From: Pseudomonas putida
GTDB lineage: Bacteria > Pseudomonadota > Gammaproteobacteria > Pseudomonadales > Pseudomonadaceae
Assembly: GCA_041879295.1 (NCBI GenBank)
Contig: CP047152.1
Span: 3,663,501 to 3,727,500 of the forward strand
Length of the DNA stretch: 64,000 nucleotides
Direction of reading: 5' to 3'
Shown here: one piece after another, positions 18,393 through 26,688 of the stretch
Numbering within the stretch: the stretch's first letter is position 1
Layout: every line of letters starts with the position of its first letter
The notes under the pieces: model-generated
The model's input: the letters and a program-made list of their open reading frames with translations, nothing else
What the model was told of the DNA's origin: nothing
Databases searched by the model: none
Translations under genes and position numbers: made by a program

Positions 18393-18426
18393 CGGGGTTA
18401 AGATTAACCAGCGGTCCTTAATTCAA
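18393..18426 (-). promoter_or_regulatory. Candidate regulator-binding repeats upstream of the PepSY operon
   Basis: The minus strand carries GTTGAATTAAGG and, 19 bases on, GGTTAATCTTAACC, an almost symmetric pair of TTAAG-like half sites 36-70 bases before the first PepSY start. BqsR of P. aeruginosa is reported to bind tandem TTAAG spaced by 6 bases; the spacing here differs, so this is only a candidate autoregulatory site. Confidence 0.4.
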
Positions 18427-18594
18427 CCTGAAAACAGCTGGCGGCATGATAGCGCAGTTACGGCGCTAGCCAGGCTCGGCAACCTTCAACGAGCGGCCTT
18501 GTGCTTCGAAAGGGCCAATACAGGCACATGCAGTTATGTTATCTGTAACGGCCCCTCGCAGCACAAGGCTGCTCCTATGCCCAAGAGACACGCC

Positions 18595-19674
18595 ATGAGC
18601 GCCATCCACATCAAATACCCCGCCCTCACCTTCAAGGCCGGCCAGCGTGCCTTGCGACACATCCGCGAGCGCGGCCTGCAGGCGGCCGATGTCGGGGTAT
18701 TGCCGGGCGCGGCGGGTGGGCCGAAGCCGCTGGGCATCCAGGGCCTTGACCTGGCGCTGTTCGGCGAGTGGCTACCCTCGGCACCCCGTCAGCGTGCCCT
18801 GATCGGCGCATCGATCGGTGCCTGGCGCTTCGCCAGCGCCTGCCTCGACGACCCGATCGCCGGCATCCGCCGCCTGGGCGAGCTGTACACCGAGCAGGAT
18901 TTTGCCAAGGGCGTCACCCCGGCCGAAATCAGCCGCAGCTGCCAACGCATGCTCGATGACCTGCTGGAAGGCCGCGACGGCCAACTGCTGGCCAACCCGC
19001 ACTACCGCCTGAACATTCTGGTGGTGAAAAGCCATGGCCAGCTCGCTCACGACCATCGCGGCCGCCTGGGGCTGGGCCTGGGCTCGGTGGTTGCCAGCAA
19101 CCTCCTGGGCCGTTCGCGCCTGGCCCGCCACTTCGAGCGCATCATTCTGCACGATGGGCGCGCCGCCCCTCCGCTCGACACCCTGACCGACTTCCCCTCG
19201 CGCTACCTGCCGCTGGACCTGGCCAACCTGCGCCATGCCCTGCTCGCTTCCGGGTCGATACCGATGGTCATGCAGGGCGTAAAAGACATCCCCGGTGCCG
19301 GCGCCGGCACCTACCGCGACGGCGGCCTGCTCGACTACCACCTCGACCTGCCCTACCGCGGTGACGACCTGGTGCTGTACCCACACTTCACCGACAAGGT
19401 GGTCCCTGGCTGGTTCGACAAGGCCCTGCCCTGGCGCAAGGGCGATGCCACCCGCCTGCAAAACGTGCTGCTGATGACGCCTTCGCCGCAATACCTGGCC
19501 GCTCTGCCCTACGGCAAACTGCCCGACCGCAACGATTTCAAGCGCTTCATGGGCGATGCGCCAGGGCGCAAGCGCTATTGGTACAAGGCCATCGCCGAAA
19601 GCCAGCGCCTGGGTGATGAACTTCTGGAACTGACCGCCACCGGGCGGCTGCATGAACGCCTGCAAGCCTTGTAG
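18595..19674 (+). CDS. Patatin-like serine hydrolase
   Basis: 359 aa from the ATG at 18595; an ATG at 18577 in frame is an alternative and no strong ribosome site decides. The nucleophile elbow GASIGAWR (Ser73) and the DGG triplet with Asp242 (YRDGGLLDYH) form the Ser-Asp dyad expected of patatin-type lipid acyl hydrolases. The glycine-rich loop LPGAAGGPKPLG (36-47) is in the place of the oxyanion loop, though it departs from the usual GGG. No signal peptide or membrane segment, so cytoplasmic. Substrate unknown. It stands alone, with the queD gene 53 bases downstream. Confidence 0.8.
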   Translation: MSAIHIKYPALTFKAGQRALRHIRERGLQAADVGVLPGAAGGPKPLGIQGLDLALFGEWLPSAPRQRALIGASIGAWRFASACLDDPIAGIRRLGELYTEQDFAKGVTPAEISRSCQRMLDDLLEGRDGQLLANPHYRLNILVVKSHGQLAHDHRGRLGLGLGSVVASNLLGRSRLARHFERIILHDGRAAPPLDTLTDFPSRYLPLDLANLRHALLASGSIPMVMQGVKDIPGAGAGTYRDGGLLDYHLDLPYRGDDLVLYPHFTDKVVPGWFDKALPWRKGDATRLQNVLLMTPSPQYLAALPYGKLPDRNDFKRFMGDAPGRKRYWYKAIAESQRLGDELLELTATGRLHERLQAL

Positions 19675-19727
19675 CGGCCATGCTGGTAGACTGCGCGCAT
19701 TATTGATTCACACAGAGTTATGACAGC

Positions 19728-20084
19728 GTGGAAATTTTCAAGGAATTCACATTCGAATCGGCCCACCGCCTGCCCCACGTCCCTGAAGGGCACAAATGCG
19801 GCCGCTTGCATGGCCACTCATTCAAGGTCGGCCTGCACCTGACCGGCCCGCTCGATCCGCACACGGGCTGGATCCGCGACTTCGCCGAGGTCAAGGCGAT
19901 CTTCAAGCCGATCTATGATCAGCTGGACCACAACTACCTGAACGACATCCCCGGCCTGGAAAACCCCACCAGCGAAGTGATCGCCAAGTGGATCTGGGAC
20001 CAGGTCAAGCCGCTGATGCCGGAGCTGTCCAAGGTTCGCATCCACGAAACCTGCACCAGCGGTTGCGAATACACCGGCGACTGA
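19728..20084 (+). CDS. queD: 6-carboxytetrahydropterin synthase
   Basis: 118-aa enzyme of queuosine biosynthesis that converts dihydroneopterin triphosphate to 6-carboxy-5,6,7,8-tetrahydropterin. Zinc ligands His13 (ESAHRL), His28 and His30 (CGRLHGHSF) and catalytic Cys24 are present, as is the terminal TSGCEYTG segment with the substrate-binding Glu. GTG start at 19728 keeps the family-standard N-terminus [13 protein letters not shown]. Other queuosine genes are not in the window, as is usual in pseudomonads. Confidence 0.95.
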   Translation: MEIFKEFTFESAHRLPHVPEGHKCGRLHGHSFKVGLHLTGPLDPHTGWIRDFAEVKAIFKPIYDQLDHNYLNDIPGLENPTSEVIAKWIWDQVKPLMPELSKVRIHETCTSGCEYTGD

Positions 20085-20094
20085 TTCGCCCGGC

Positions 20095-20577
20095 TCACTG
20101 GCCTTGCGCGCTGCCCATGGCATCGCGCAGGAAGCCGGGGGCAATGTAGCGCTGGTAGTGCGCCTCTGAAAGCAGGAAGAACTCGCGATCGATCGCATCG
20201 CGCAATTGTGGCAGTTCCCAGTCACGGAACTCCGGCAGCAACGCCATGCCATAGGCCTCCAGGTCGCGGATCATCCGCGCCCCGCGGGCAATCAGCTGGT
20301 AAGCCCAGCAATATTCCGACTGCTGCTCGACAAAGCGGATGGAGCGCTGCTCCAGTTGCTGGCGCAGCAGACCTTTGTCGAACACCTCAAGCTTGGCCAT
20401 CATCACCTGCACCAGCAGCTGTTCAAGGCGCAACCACACGGCGCGCTTTTGCGTGTCGTCGTAGCCGTTCCAGTTGATCACTTCGTGGTGAAAACGCTTG
20501 CAGCCACGGCACACCGTGTCTCCGTACACCGTGGAGCACAGGCCGACGCAAGGGGTCTTGATGGACTTGTTGGACAT
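20095..20577 (-). CDS. DUF1289 domain protein with a four-cysteine site
   Basis: 160 aa from the ATG at 20577 (the frame runs on to 20640 with no start signal). The N-terminus has the DUF1289 pattern with Cys10, Cys14, Cys23 and Cys26 (TPCVGLCSTVYGDTVCRGC, then KRFHHEVINWNGYDDTQK), probably a zinc or Fe-S site. The helical C-terminal ~100 residues go beyond the short DUF1289 core. Function unknown. It is convergent with queD, with 10 bases between stops. Confidence 0.85.
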   Translation of the reverse strand: MSNKSIKTPCVGLCSTVYGDTVCRGCKRFHHEVINWNGYDDTQKRAVWLRLEQLLVQVMMAKLEVFDKGLLRQQLEQRSIRFVEQQSEYCWAYQLIARGARMIRDLEAYGMALLPEFRDWELPQLRDAIDREFFLLSEAHYQRYIAPGFLRDAMGSAQGQ

Positions 20578-20663
20578 GAAAAACAACAGCTTGGCGATGG
20601 AACACAGGCCCATGTTAGCCCTTTGTCTAACCAGGGTCACTCGTTAAAGTCGCGTACACCGCC

Positions 20664-20692
20664 TTACCTTCGGGCTTTTTTTACCGTAGAAT
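20664..20692 (+). promoter_or_regulatory. Possible acnB promoter and long leader
   Basis: The 405-base gap 20578-20982 holds no gene I can support. A TTACCT (20664-20669) and TAGAAT (20687-20692) spaced by 17 bases are a fair sigma-70 match on the plus strand, which would give acnB an unusually long ~285-base leader. Start of transcription has not been fixed. Confidence 0.35.
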
Positions 20693-20982
20693 CACCCGGC
20701 CTTTTCAAAGGCAACAATGTCCGTTGGAAGCTGTTTTCAAAGCGTCACGAGCACAGTTGATCCGGTAGAACGGCGTTGGCCCGGGCCATGCATCCCTCGC
20801 ATGCCCGCGCCAGCCCTCATCAGCCCCCGTTCTGCAGGCGTAAAACTTTGAAAGCAGCTTCTGTAAGGATTCTTTGCGACCCTGGCTGGGCGGCCCACAA
20901 AGCCGCGGCAGCGCATGGGTGCATTGAATGCTGGATAAGCGTCCCGGACCCCCTTTAGGGACCACTGATGAGGGAAATAACT

Positions 20983-23592
20983 GTGCTTGAAGCCTACCGC
21001 AAACACATCGAAGAGCGCGCCGCCCTGGGTATCGTTCCCCAGCCGCTTAACGCCGAACAAACTGCAGGCCTGGTCGAGCTGCTGAAAAACCCGCCGGCCG
21101 GCGAAGAAGCCTTCCTCGTAGACCTGATCACCAACCGCGTACCGCCAGGGGTCGACGAAGCTGCCTACGTCAAGGCCGCTTTCCTCTCCGCCGTCGCCAA
21201 GGGCGAAGCCAAGTCCCCACTGATCGACCGCAAGCACGCCACCGAACTGCTGGGCACCATGCAGGGCGGCTACAACATCGAAACGCTGGTCGCACTGCTG
21301 GATGACGCCGAACTGGGCGCCGTCGCGGCCGAACAGCTCAAGCACACCCTGCTGATGTTCGATGCCTTCCACGACGTGGCCGAAAAAGCCAAGGCCGGCA
21401 ACGCTCACGCCAAGGCCGTCCTGGAATCCTGGGCTGCCGGCGAGTGGTTCACCTCGCGTCCGGCCATCGCCGACAAGTACACCCTGACCGTGTTCAAGGT
21501 GCCTGGCGAAACCAACACCGACGACCTGTCGCCTGCCCCGGACGCCTGGTCGCGCCCTGACATTCCGCTGCACGCCCTGGCCATGCTGAAAATGGCCCGC
21601 GACGGCATCGAACCGCAGCAGCCTGGTTCGGTCGGCCCGCTGGCCCAGATCGAAGCCGTCAAGGCCAAGGGCTTCCCGGTTGCCTATGTCGGCGACGTGG
21701 TCGGTACCGGCTCCTCGCGTAAATCCGCTACCAACTCGGTACTGTGGTTCTTCGGCGACGACATCCCGTACGTGCCGAACAAGCGCGCCGGTGGCTTCTG
21801 CTTCGGCACCAAGATCGCCCCGATCTTCTACAACACCATGGAAGACGCCGGCGCCCTGCCGATCGAATTCGACTGCACCAACCTGGGCATGGGCGACGTC
21901 ATCGACGTTTACCCATACAAAGGTGAAGTACGCCGTCACGACAGCGACGAACTGGTCACCACCTTCGCGCTGAAAACCGAAGTGCTGCTGGATGAAGTCC
22001 GCGCTGGCGGCCGTATCCCGCTGATCGTCGGCCGTGGCCTGACCGAAAAAGCCCGCGCCGAGCTGGGCCTGGGTGCTTCCGACCTGTTCAAGAAACCAGA
22101 GCAGCCTGCCGATTCCGGCAAGGGCTTCACCCTGGCGCAGAAAATGGTCGGCCGTGCCTGTGGCCTGCCAGAAGGCCAGGGCGTACGCCCAGGCGCCTAC
22201 TGCGAGCCAAAAATGACCACCGTCGGCTCCCAGGACACCACTGGCCCGATGACGCGCGACGAGCTGAAAGACCTGGCATGCCTGGGCTTCTCTGCTGACC
22301 TGGTCATGCAGTCGTTCTGCCACACCGCGGCCTATCCGAAGCCGATCGACGTCACCACCCACCACACCCTGCCAGACTTCATCCGCACCCGTGGCGGCGT
22401 GTCGCTGCGCCCGGGCGACGGCATCATCCACAGCTGGCTGAACCGCATGCTGATGCCTGACACCGTAGGTACCGGTGGCGACTCGCACACCCGCTTCCCG
22501 ATCGGCATCTCGTTCCCGGCCGGTTCCGGCCTGGTGGCCTTCGCTGCCGCCACCGGCGTCATGCCGCTGGACATGCCAGAATCGATCCTGGTGCGCTTCA
22601 AGGGCAAACTGCAGCCAGGCATCACCCTGCGTGACCTGGTTCATGCCATCCCTTACTACGCCATCCAGCAGGGCCTGCTGACCGTCGAGAAGAAAGGCAA
22701 GAAAAACGCCTTCTCCGGCCGCATCCTGGAAATCGAAGGCCTGGACGAACTGACCGTCGAGCAAGCCTTCGAGCTGTCCGACGCCTCGGCCGAGCGTTCC
22801 GCTGCCGGTTGCACCATCAAGCTGCCGGAAAAGGCCATCGCCGAGTACCTGCAGTCCAACATCACCCTGCTGCGCTGGATGATCGGCGAAGGCTACGGCG
22901 ATGCCCGCACCCTGGAGCGCCGCGCCCAGGCCATGGAAGCCTGGCTGGCCAAGCCTGAGCTGCTGTCGGCTGACGCCGATGCCGAATACGCCGAAATCAT
23001 CGAAATCGACCTGGCCGACGTCAAAGAGCCTGTGCTCTGCGCGCCGAACGACCCGGACGATGCCCGCCTGCTGTCCTCGGTACAAGGCGAGAAGATCGAC
23101 GAAGTGTTCATCGGTTCGTGCATGACCAACATCGGTCACTTCCGCGCGGCCGGCAAGCTGCTGGAGAAGGTCAAGGGTGGCATTCCGACCCGCCTGTGGC
23201 TGGCTCCGCCAACCAAGATGGACGCTCACCAGCTGACCGAAGAAGGCTACTACGGCATCTACGGCAAGGCCGGGGCTCGCATGGAAATGCCAGGCTGCTC
23301 GCTGTGCATGGGTAACCAGGCACGAGTGCAGACCGGTTCGACCGTGGTCTCCACCTCGACCCGTAACTTCCCGAACCGTCTGGGCGACGCTACCAACGTG
23401 TACCTGGCGTCGGCCGAACTGGCCGCTGTCGCTTCGATCATCGGCAAACTGCCGACCGTCGAAGAGTACATGCAGTATGCGAAAGACATCGACAGCATGG
23501 CTGCCGACGTTTACCGCTACCTGAGCTTCGACCAGATCGCCGAGTTCCGCGAAGCGGCAGCCAACGCCAAGATCCCGGTGGTCCAGGCGTAA
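20983..23592 (+). CDS. acnB: Aconitate hydratase B
   Basis: Fe-S enzyme of the TCA cycle, isomerising citrate and isocitrate. 869 aa from the GTG at 20983 ([16 protein letters not shown]), matching the usual AcnB length and N-terminus; a longer frame opens at 20968. HEAT-like N-domain, then swivel domain ([20 protein letters not shown]), then catalytic domain with [19 protein letters not shown] and cluster cysteines in the SCMTN and GCSLCMGNQ segments. A strong terminator follows. Expression of AcnB in pseudomonads is known to be lowered by PrrF-type sRNAs under iron limitation; no site was verified here. The AcnB frame produces a long antisense shadow frame that is not a gene. Confidence 0.97.
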   Translation: MLEAYRKHIEERAALGIVPQPLNAEQTAGLVELLKNPPAGEEAFLVDLITNRVPPGVDEAAYVKAAFLSAVAKGEAKSPLIDRKHATELLGTMQGGYNIETLVALLDDAELGAVAAEQLKHTLLMFDAFHDVAEKAKAGNAHAKAVLESWAAGEWFTSRPAIADKYTLTVFKVPGETNTDDLSPAPDAWSRPDIPLHALAMLKMARDGIEPQQPGSVGPLAQIEAVKAKGFPVAYVGDVVGTGSSRKSATNSVLWFFGDDIPYVPNKRAGGFCFGTKIAPIFYNTMEDAGALPIEFDCTNLGMGDVIDVYPYKGEVRRHDSDELVTTFALKTEVLLDEVRAGGRIPLIVGRGLTEKARAELGLGASDLFKKPEQPADSGKGFTLAQKMVGRACGLPEGQGVRPGAYCEPKMTTVGSQDTTGPMTRDELKDLACLGFSADLVMQSFCHTAAYPKPIDVTTHHTLPDFIRTRGGVSLRPGDGIIHSWLNRMLMPDTVGTGGDSHTRFPIGISFPAGSGLVAFAAATGVMPLDMPESILVRFKGKLQPGITLRDLVHAIPYYAIQQGLLTVEKKGKKNAFSGRILEIEGLDELTVEQAFELSDASAERSAAGCTIKLPEKAIAEYLQSNITLLRWMIGEGYGDARTLERRAQAMEAWLAKPELLSADADAEYAEIIEIDLADVKEPVLCAPNDPDDARLLSSVQGEKIDEVFIGSCMTNIGHFRAAGKLLEKVKGGIPTRLWLAPPTKMDAHQLTEEGYYGIYGKAGARMEMPGCSLCMGNQARVQTGSTVVSTSTRNFPNRLGDATNVYLASAELAAVASIIGKLPTVEEYMQYAKDIDSMAADVYRYLSFDQIAEFREAAANAKIPVVQA

Positions 23593-23613
23593 GCTGAGTT
23601 ACAGGTTGTAAGC

Positions 23614-23648
23614 AAAGCCCCGGCAGCGATGCCGGGGCTTTGTTGTTT
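23614..23648 (+). terminator. Intrinsic terminator of acnB
   Basis: Perfect 12-bp stem (AAAGCCCCGGCA / TGCCGGGGCTTT) with a 4-base loop, followed by TGTTGTTT, 22 bases after the acnB stop. Confidence 0.85.
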
Positions 23649-23650
23649 GG

Positions 23651-23763
23651 GCCTGTGCCGGCCATTTCGCGGCTAAAGCCGCTCCCACAGGGCTCCCACG
23701 GTGTTCCAGACCTGCGCATGCCCTTGTAGGAGCGGCTTTAGCCGCGAAGCGGCCGGCACAGGC
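23651..23763. repeat. Pair of inverted REP elements between acnB and prpD
   Basis: Two facing REP copies with the core TCGCGGCTAAAGCCGCTCC and its complement, whose outer flanks also pair (GCCTGTGCCGGCC / GGCCGGCACAGGC). It ends 4 bases before the prpD stop, so it lies at the 3' end of the prp transcript. Confidence 0.85.
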
Positions 23764-23767
23764 CACC

Positions 23768-25252
23768 TCATATCACAAACAAATCCACGAACCTGTGCAC
23801 CGCCATGCCTTCCAGTTTCTGCTGGTCCTTGCACAGTTCGAAAATCTGCTGACACCGCTGCCGCGCAAAGCGGGTCGCCAGGTTGGCCCTGAACTTGGCC
23901 TCCAGCAACGGTATACCCTCCGCGCGCCGCCGGCGATGCCCGATCGGGTATTCCACCACCACTTGTTCGGTGCTGCTGCCATCCTTGAAGAACACCTGAA
24001 GTGCGTTGGCGATCGAGCGCTTGTCCGGCTCCAGGTACTCACGACTGAAGCGCGGGTCTTCCACCACCTCCATCTTCTCGCGCAGGCGGTCGATACTGGG
24101 GTGATTGGCATGGAAGGCGTCCTCATAATGCTCGGCCACCAGATGGCCAAAGATCAGCGGCACGGCCACCATGTACTGCAGACAGTGGTCACGGTCGGCG
24201 GCATTGGCCAGCGGGCCGCTCTTGGAAATGATGCGGATCGCTGATTCCTGGGTGGTGATGACGATGCGGTCGACTTCATGCAGACGGTTACGCACAAGTG
24301 GGTGCAGGGTGACTGCTGCCTCACAGGCGGTCTGGGCATGGAACTCGGCAGGGAAACTGACCTTGAACAGCACGTTTTCCATCACATAGCTGCCCAACGC
24401 CTGGGGCAGACGCAACTCGTACTGCCCGGCGGGCTTGAGCGCCAGGTCTTTGTTGGTATGGCTGAACGAAACATCGTAGAACCCCCACTGCGAAGCCGTG
24501 AGCACGCCCGGCACGCCCATTTCCCCACGCAAGGCGATGTCAGCCAGACGCACACCTCGGCTGGAAGCGTCACCGGCGGCCCAGGACTTGCGCGAACCGG
24601 CGTTGGGCGCGTGGCGATAGGTACGAAGGGCCTGGCCGTCGACGAAGGCATGGGACAAGGCCGAGAGCATCTGCTCACGATTAGCCCCCATCAGCCTGGC
24701 GCACACGGCGGTCGAGGCGACCTTCACCAGAATCACATGATCGAGGCCGACGCGATTGAAGGCGTTTTCCAGCGCCAGCACGCCCTGGATTTCATGCGCC
24801 ATGACCATGGCCTCAAGCACGTCACGCATCGGCAGCGGCTTTTCACCCGCAGCAAGACGCTTCTGTGACAGGTGGTCAGCCACTGCCAGGATACCGCCGA
24901 GGTTGTCCGAGGGATGAGCCCATTCGGCGGCCAGCCAGGTATCGTTGTAGTCCAGCCAGCGCACCGTGCAGCCAATGTCCCAGGCGGCCTTGACCGGATC
25001 GAGGCAATAAGAGGTGCCGGGGACGCGAGCACCATTCGGGACCAGCGTGCCTTCCACCTGAGGACCAAGGAGCTTGGTGCACTCAGGGAAGCGCAAGGCG
25101 AGAAGGCCACAACCGAGGGTGTCCATCAGGCAGTTGCGCGCGGTGTCCAGGGCCTCGCGGGATTCGACCCGGTAGCCGAGGGCGTAATCGGCCAGGGTTT
25201 GTAGCACCCGGTCGTAATCCGGGCGGTCGTTGAGGTCTACGTTGGCGCTCAT
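23768..25252 (-). CDS. prpD: 2-methylcitrate dehydratase
   Basis: 494-aa MmgE/PrpD-family dehydratase that removes water from 2-methylcitrate to give methylaconitate in propionate breakdown. Recognisable stretches: [41 protein letters not shown] and [18 protein letters not shown]. Full family length. It is the last gene of the prp operon. In operons that carry acnD and prpF, the AcnD-PrpF pair performs the same step by another route, so having both here makes methylcitrate dehydration redundant. No change of key residues was seen. Confidence 0.94.
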   Translation of the reverse strand: MSANVDLNDRPDYDRVLQTLADYALGYRVESREALDTARNCLMDTLGCGLLALRFPECTKLLGPQVEGTLVPNGARVPGTSYCLDPVKAAWDIGCTVRWLDYNDTWLAAEWAHPSDNLGGILAVADHLSQKRLAAGEKPLPMRDVLEAMVMAHEIQGVLALENAFNRVGLDHVILVKVASTAVCARLMGANREQMLSALSHAFVDGQALRTYRHAPNAGSRKSWAAGDASSRGVRLADIALRGEMGVPGVLTASQWGFYDVSFSHTNKDLALKPAGQYELRLPQALGSYVMENVLFKVSFPAEFHAQTACEAAVTLHPLVRNRLHEVDRIVITTQESAIRIISKSGPLANAADRDHCLQYMVAVPLIFGHLVAEHYEDAFHANHPSIDRLREKMEVVEDPRFSREYLEPDKRSIANALQVFFKDGSSTEQVVVEYPIGHRRRRAEGIPLLEAKFRANLATRFARQRCQQIFELCKDQQKLEGMAVHRFVDLFVI

Positions 25253-25290
25253 ATCCAGCTCCCTTCAGAATTGCCGGGGCTGCTGTGCAG

Positions 25291-25379
25291 CCCTTCGCGG
25301 GCTTGCCCGCTCCCACAGGTTGACCACGGCATTCAGAACCTGTGGTTACCCTGTGGGAACGGGCAAGCCCGCGAAGGGC
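25291..25379. repeat. Pair of inverted REP elements between prpF and prpD
   Basis: Two facing copies with the core TTCGCGGGCTTGCCCGC and flank TCCCACAGG at 25291-25319 and 25350-25378. Within the gap of the prp operon. Confidence 0.85.
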
Positions 25380-25423
25380 CGCTTGGCGGCCCCAACGAAC
25401 TAAAGCCGAGCGCCAGTGGTGCG

Positions 25424-26614
25424 TTAGAAGCTGTCGCCAGGCACGCGAACCCAGCCCTCCATCAGCACGCGAGCACTGCGGCTCATGATTGCCTTGGTTA
25501 CCGTCCACTCACCATTCACCTGGCGCGCCTCGGCCCCGACCCGCAGGGTGCCCGAAGGATGACCGAAACGCACAGCGCTGCGCTCGCCCCCGCCAGCGGC
25601 GAGGTTGACCAGCGTGCCCGGAATGGCCGCCGCGGTGCCAATTGCCACCGCAGCCGTACCCATCATGGCATGGTGCAGCTTGCCCATCGACAAGGCCCGC
25701 ACCAGCAGGTCGATATCACCGGCCTGCACCGCCTTGCCACTGGACGCAGTGTAGGTGCTCGGCGGTGCGACGAACGCCACTTTCGGCGTGTGCTGACGCC
25801 CGGCAGCCTGGTCGACGTTGTCGATAAGCCCCATGCGCACGGCGCCATAGGCGCGGATGGTCTCGAAACGAAGCAACGCCTGCGGGTCGCCGTTGATGGC
25901 GTCCTGTAGTTCGCTACCGGTGTAACCGATATCGGCAGCATTGACAAAAATGGTCGGGATACCGGCATTGATCAAGGTAGCCTTGAACGTGCCGACCCCC
26001 GGGACTTCCAGGTCATCGACCAGCTTGCCGGTGGGGAACATGGCACCGCCACCGCCGTCTTCATCGGCTGCAGGGTCGAGAAACTCCAGCTGCACCTCGG
26101 CCGCCGGGAAGGTGACCCCGTCCAGCTCGAAGTCACCGGTTTCCTGCACTTCACCTTCAGTGATCGGGACGTGGGCGATGATGGTCTTGCCGATATTCGC
26201 CTGCCAGATACGCACCGTGGCGATACCGTTGCGTGGAATACGCGCCGGGTCGACCAGGCCACTGCTGATGGCAAACGAACCGACCGCAGCGGACAGGTTG
26301 CCGCAGTTGCCACTCCAATCGACGAAGGCCTTGTCGATGCTGACCTGGCCGAACAGGTAGTCGACATCGTGTTCGGGCTTGATGCTTTGCGACAGGATCA
26401 CGGTCTTGCTGGTGCTCGACGTGGCGCCGCCCATGCCGTCGATCTGCTTGCCGTAAGGGTCGGGGCTACCGATTACCCGCAACAGCAGCGCATCGCGGGC
26501 AGGACCTGGAATTTGCGCCTGCTCGGGCAGGTCCTGCAGGCGGAAGAACACGCCTTTGCTGGTGCCGCCGCGGATGTAGGTGGCGGGGATTTTCACTTGC
26601 GGTACATGTGCCAT
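25424..26614 (-). CDS. prpF: AcnD-accessory aconitate isomerase
   Basis: 396-aa PrpF-family protein of diaminopimelate-epimerase-like fold that isomerises trans-/cis-methylaconitate made by AcnD. Start at ATG 26614, with AGGA 8 bases upstream; a TTG at 26620 is in frame. Family stretches: PATYIRGGTSKGVFFRLQDLP (pieces), DGMGGATSSTSKTVIL, WSGNCGNLSAAVG with the catalytic-loop Cys and LMVRAL-like segment LLVRALSMGKLHHAMMGT. It lies 74 bases after acnD and depends on it functionally. Confidence 0.94.
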   Translation of the reverse strand: MAHVPQVKIPATYIRGGTSKGVFFRLQDLPEQAQIPGPARDALLLRVIGSPDPYGKQIDGMGGATSSTSKTVILSQSIKPEHDVDYLFGQVSIDKAFVDWSGNCGNLSAAVGSFAISSGLVDPARIPRNGIATVRIWQANIGKTIIAHVPITEGEVQETGDFELDGVTFPAAEVQLEFLDPAADEDGGGGAMFPTGKLVDDLEVPGVGTFKATLINAGIPTIFVNAADIGYTGSELQDAINGDPQALLRFETIRAYGAVRMGLIDNVDQAAGRQHTPKVAFVAPPSTYTASSGKAVQAGDIDLLVRALSMGKLHHAMMGTAAVAIGTAAAIPGTLVNLAAGGGERSAVRFGHPSGTLRVGAEARQVNGEWTVTKAIMSRSARVLMEGWVRVPGDSF

Positions 26615-26640
26615 GTTCAATTCCTGTCTTGCACAGCCTC

Positions 26641-26668
26641 TGTAGGCGCGGGTTTGACCGCGCCTACA
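26641..26668. repeat. Short palindrome between acnD and prpF
   Basis: Perfect 10-bp arms (TGTAGGCGCG / CGCGCCTACA) around an 8-base loop; a single degenerate REP-like unit inside the operon gap. Confidence 0.7.
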
Positions 26669-26688
26669 CAGGACCGCGCTGCTCTTGG

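Noticed and set aside
20737..23229. 830-codon open frame antisense to acnB
   Set aside because: It is the mirror of the high-GC, codon-biased acnB frame; no ribosome site, no recognisable domain, and composition of a shadow frame.
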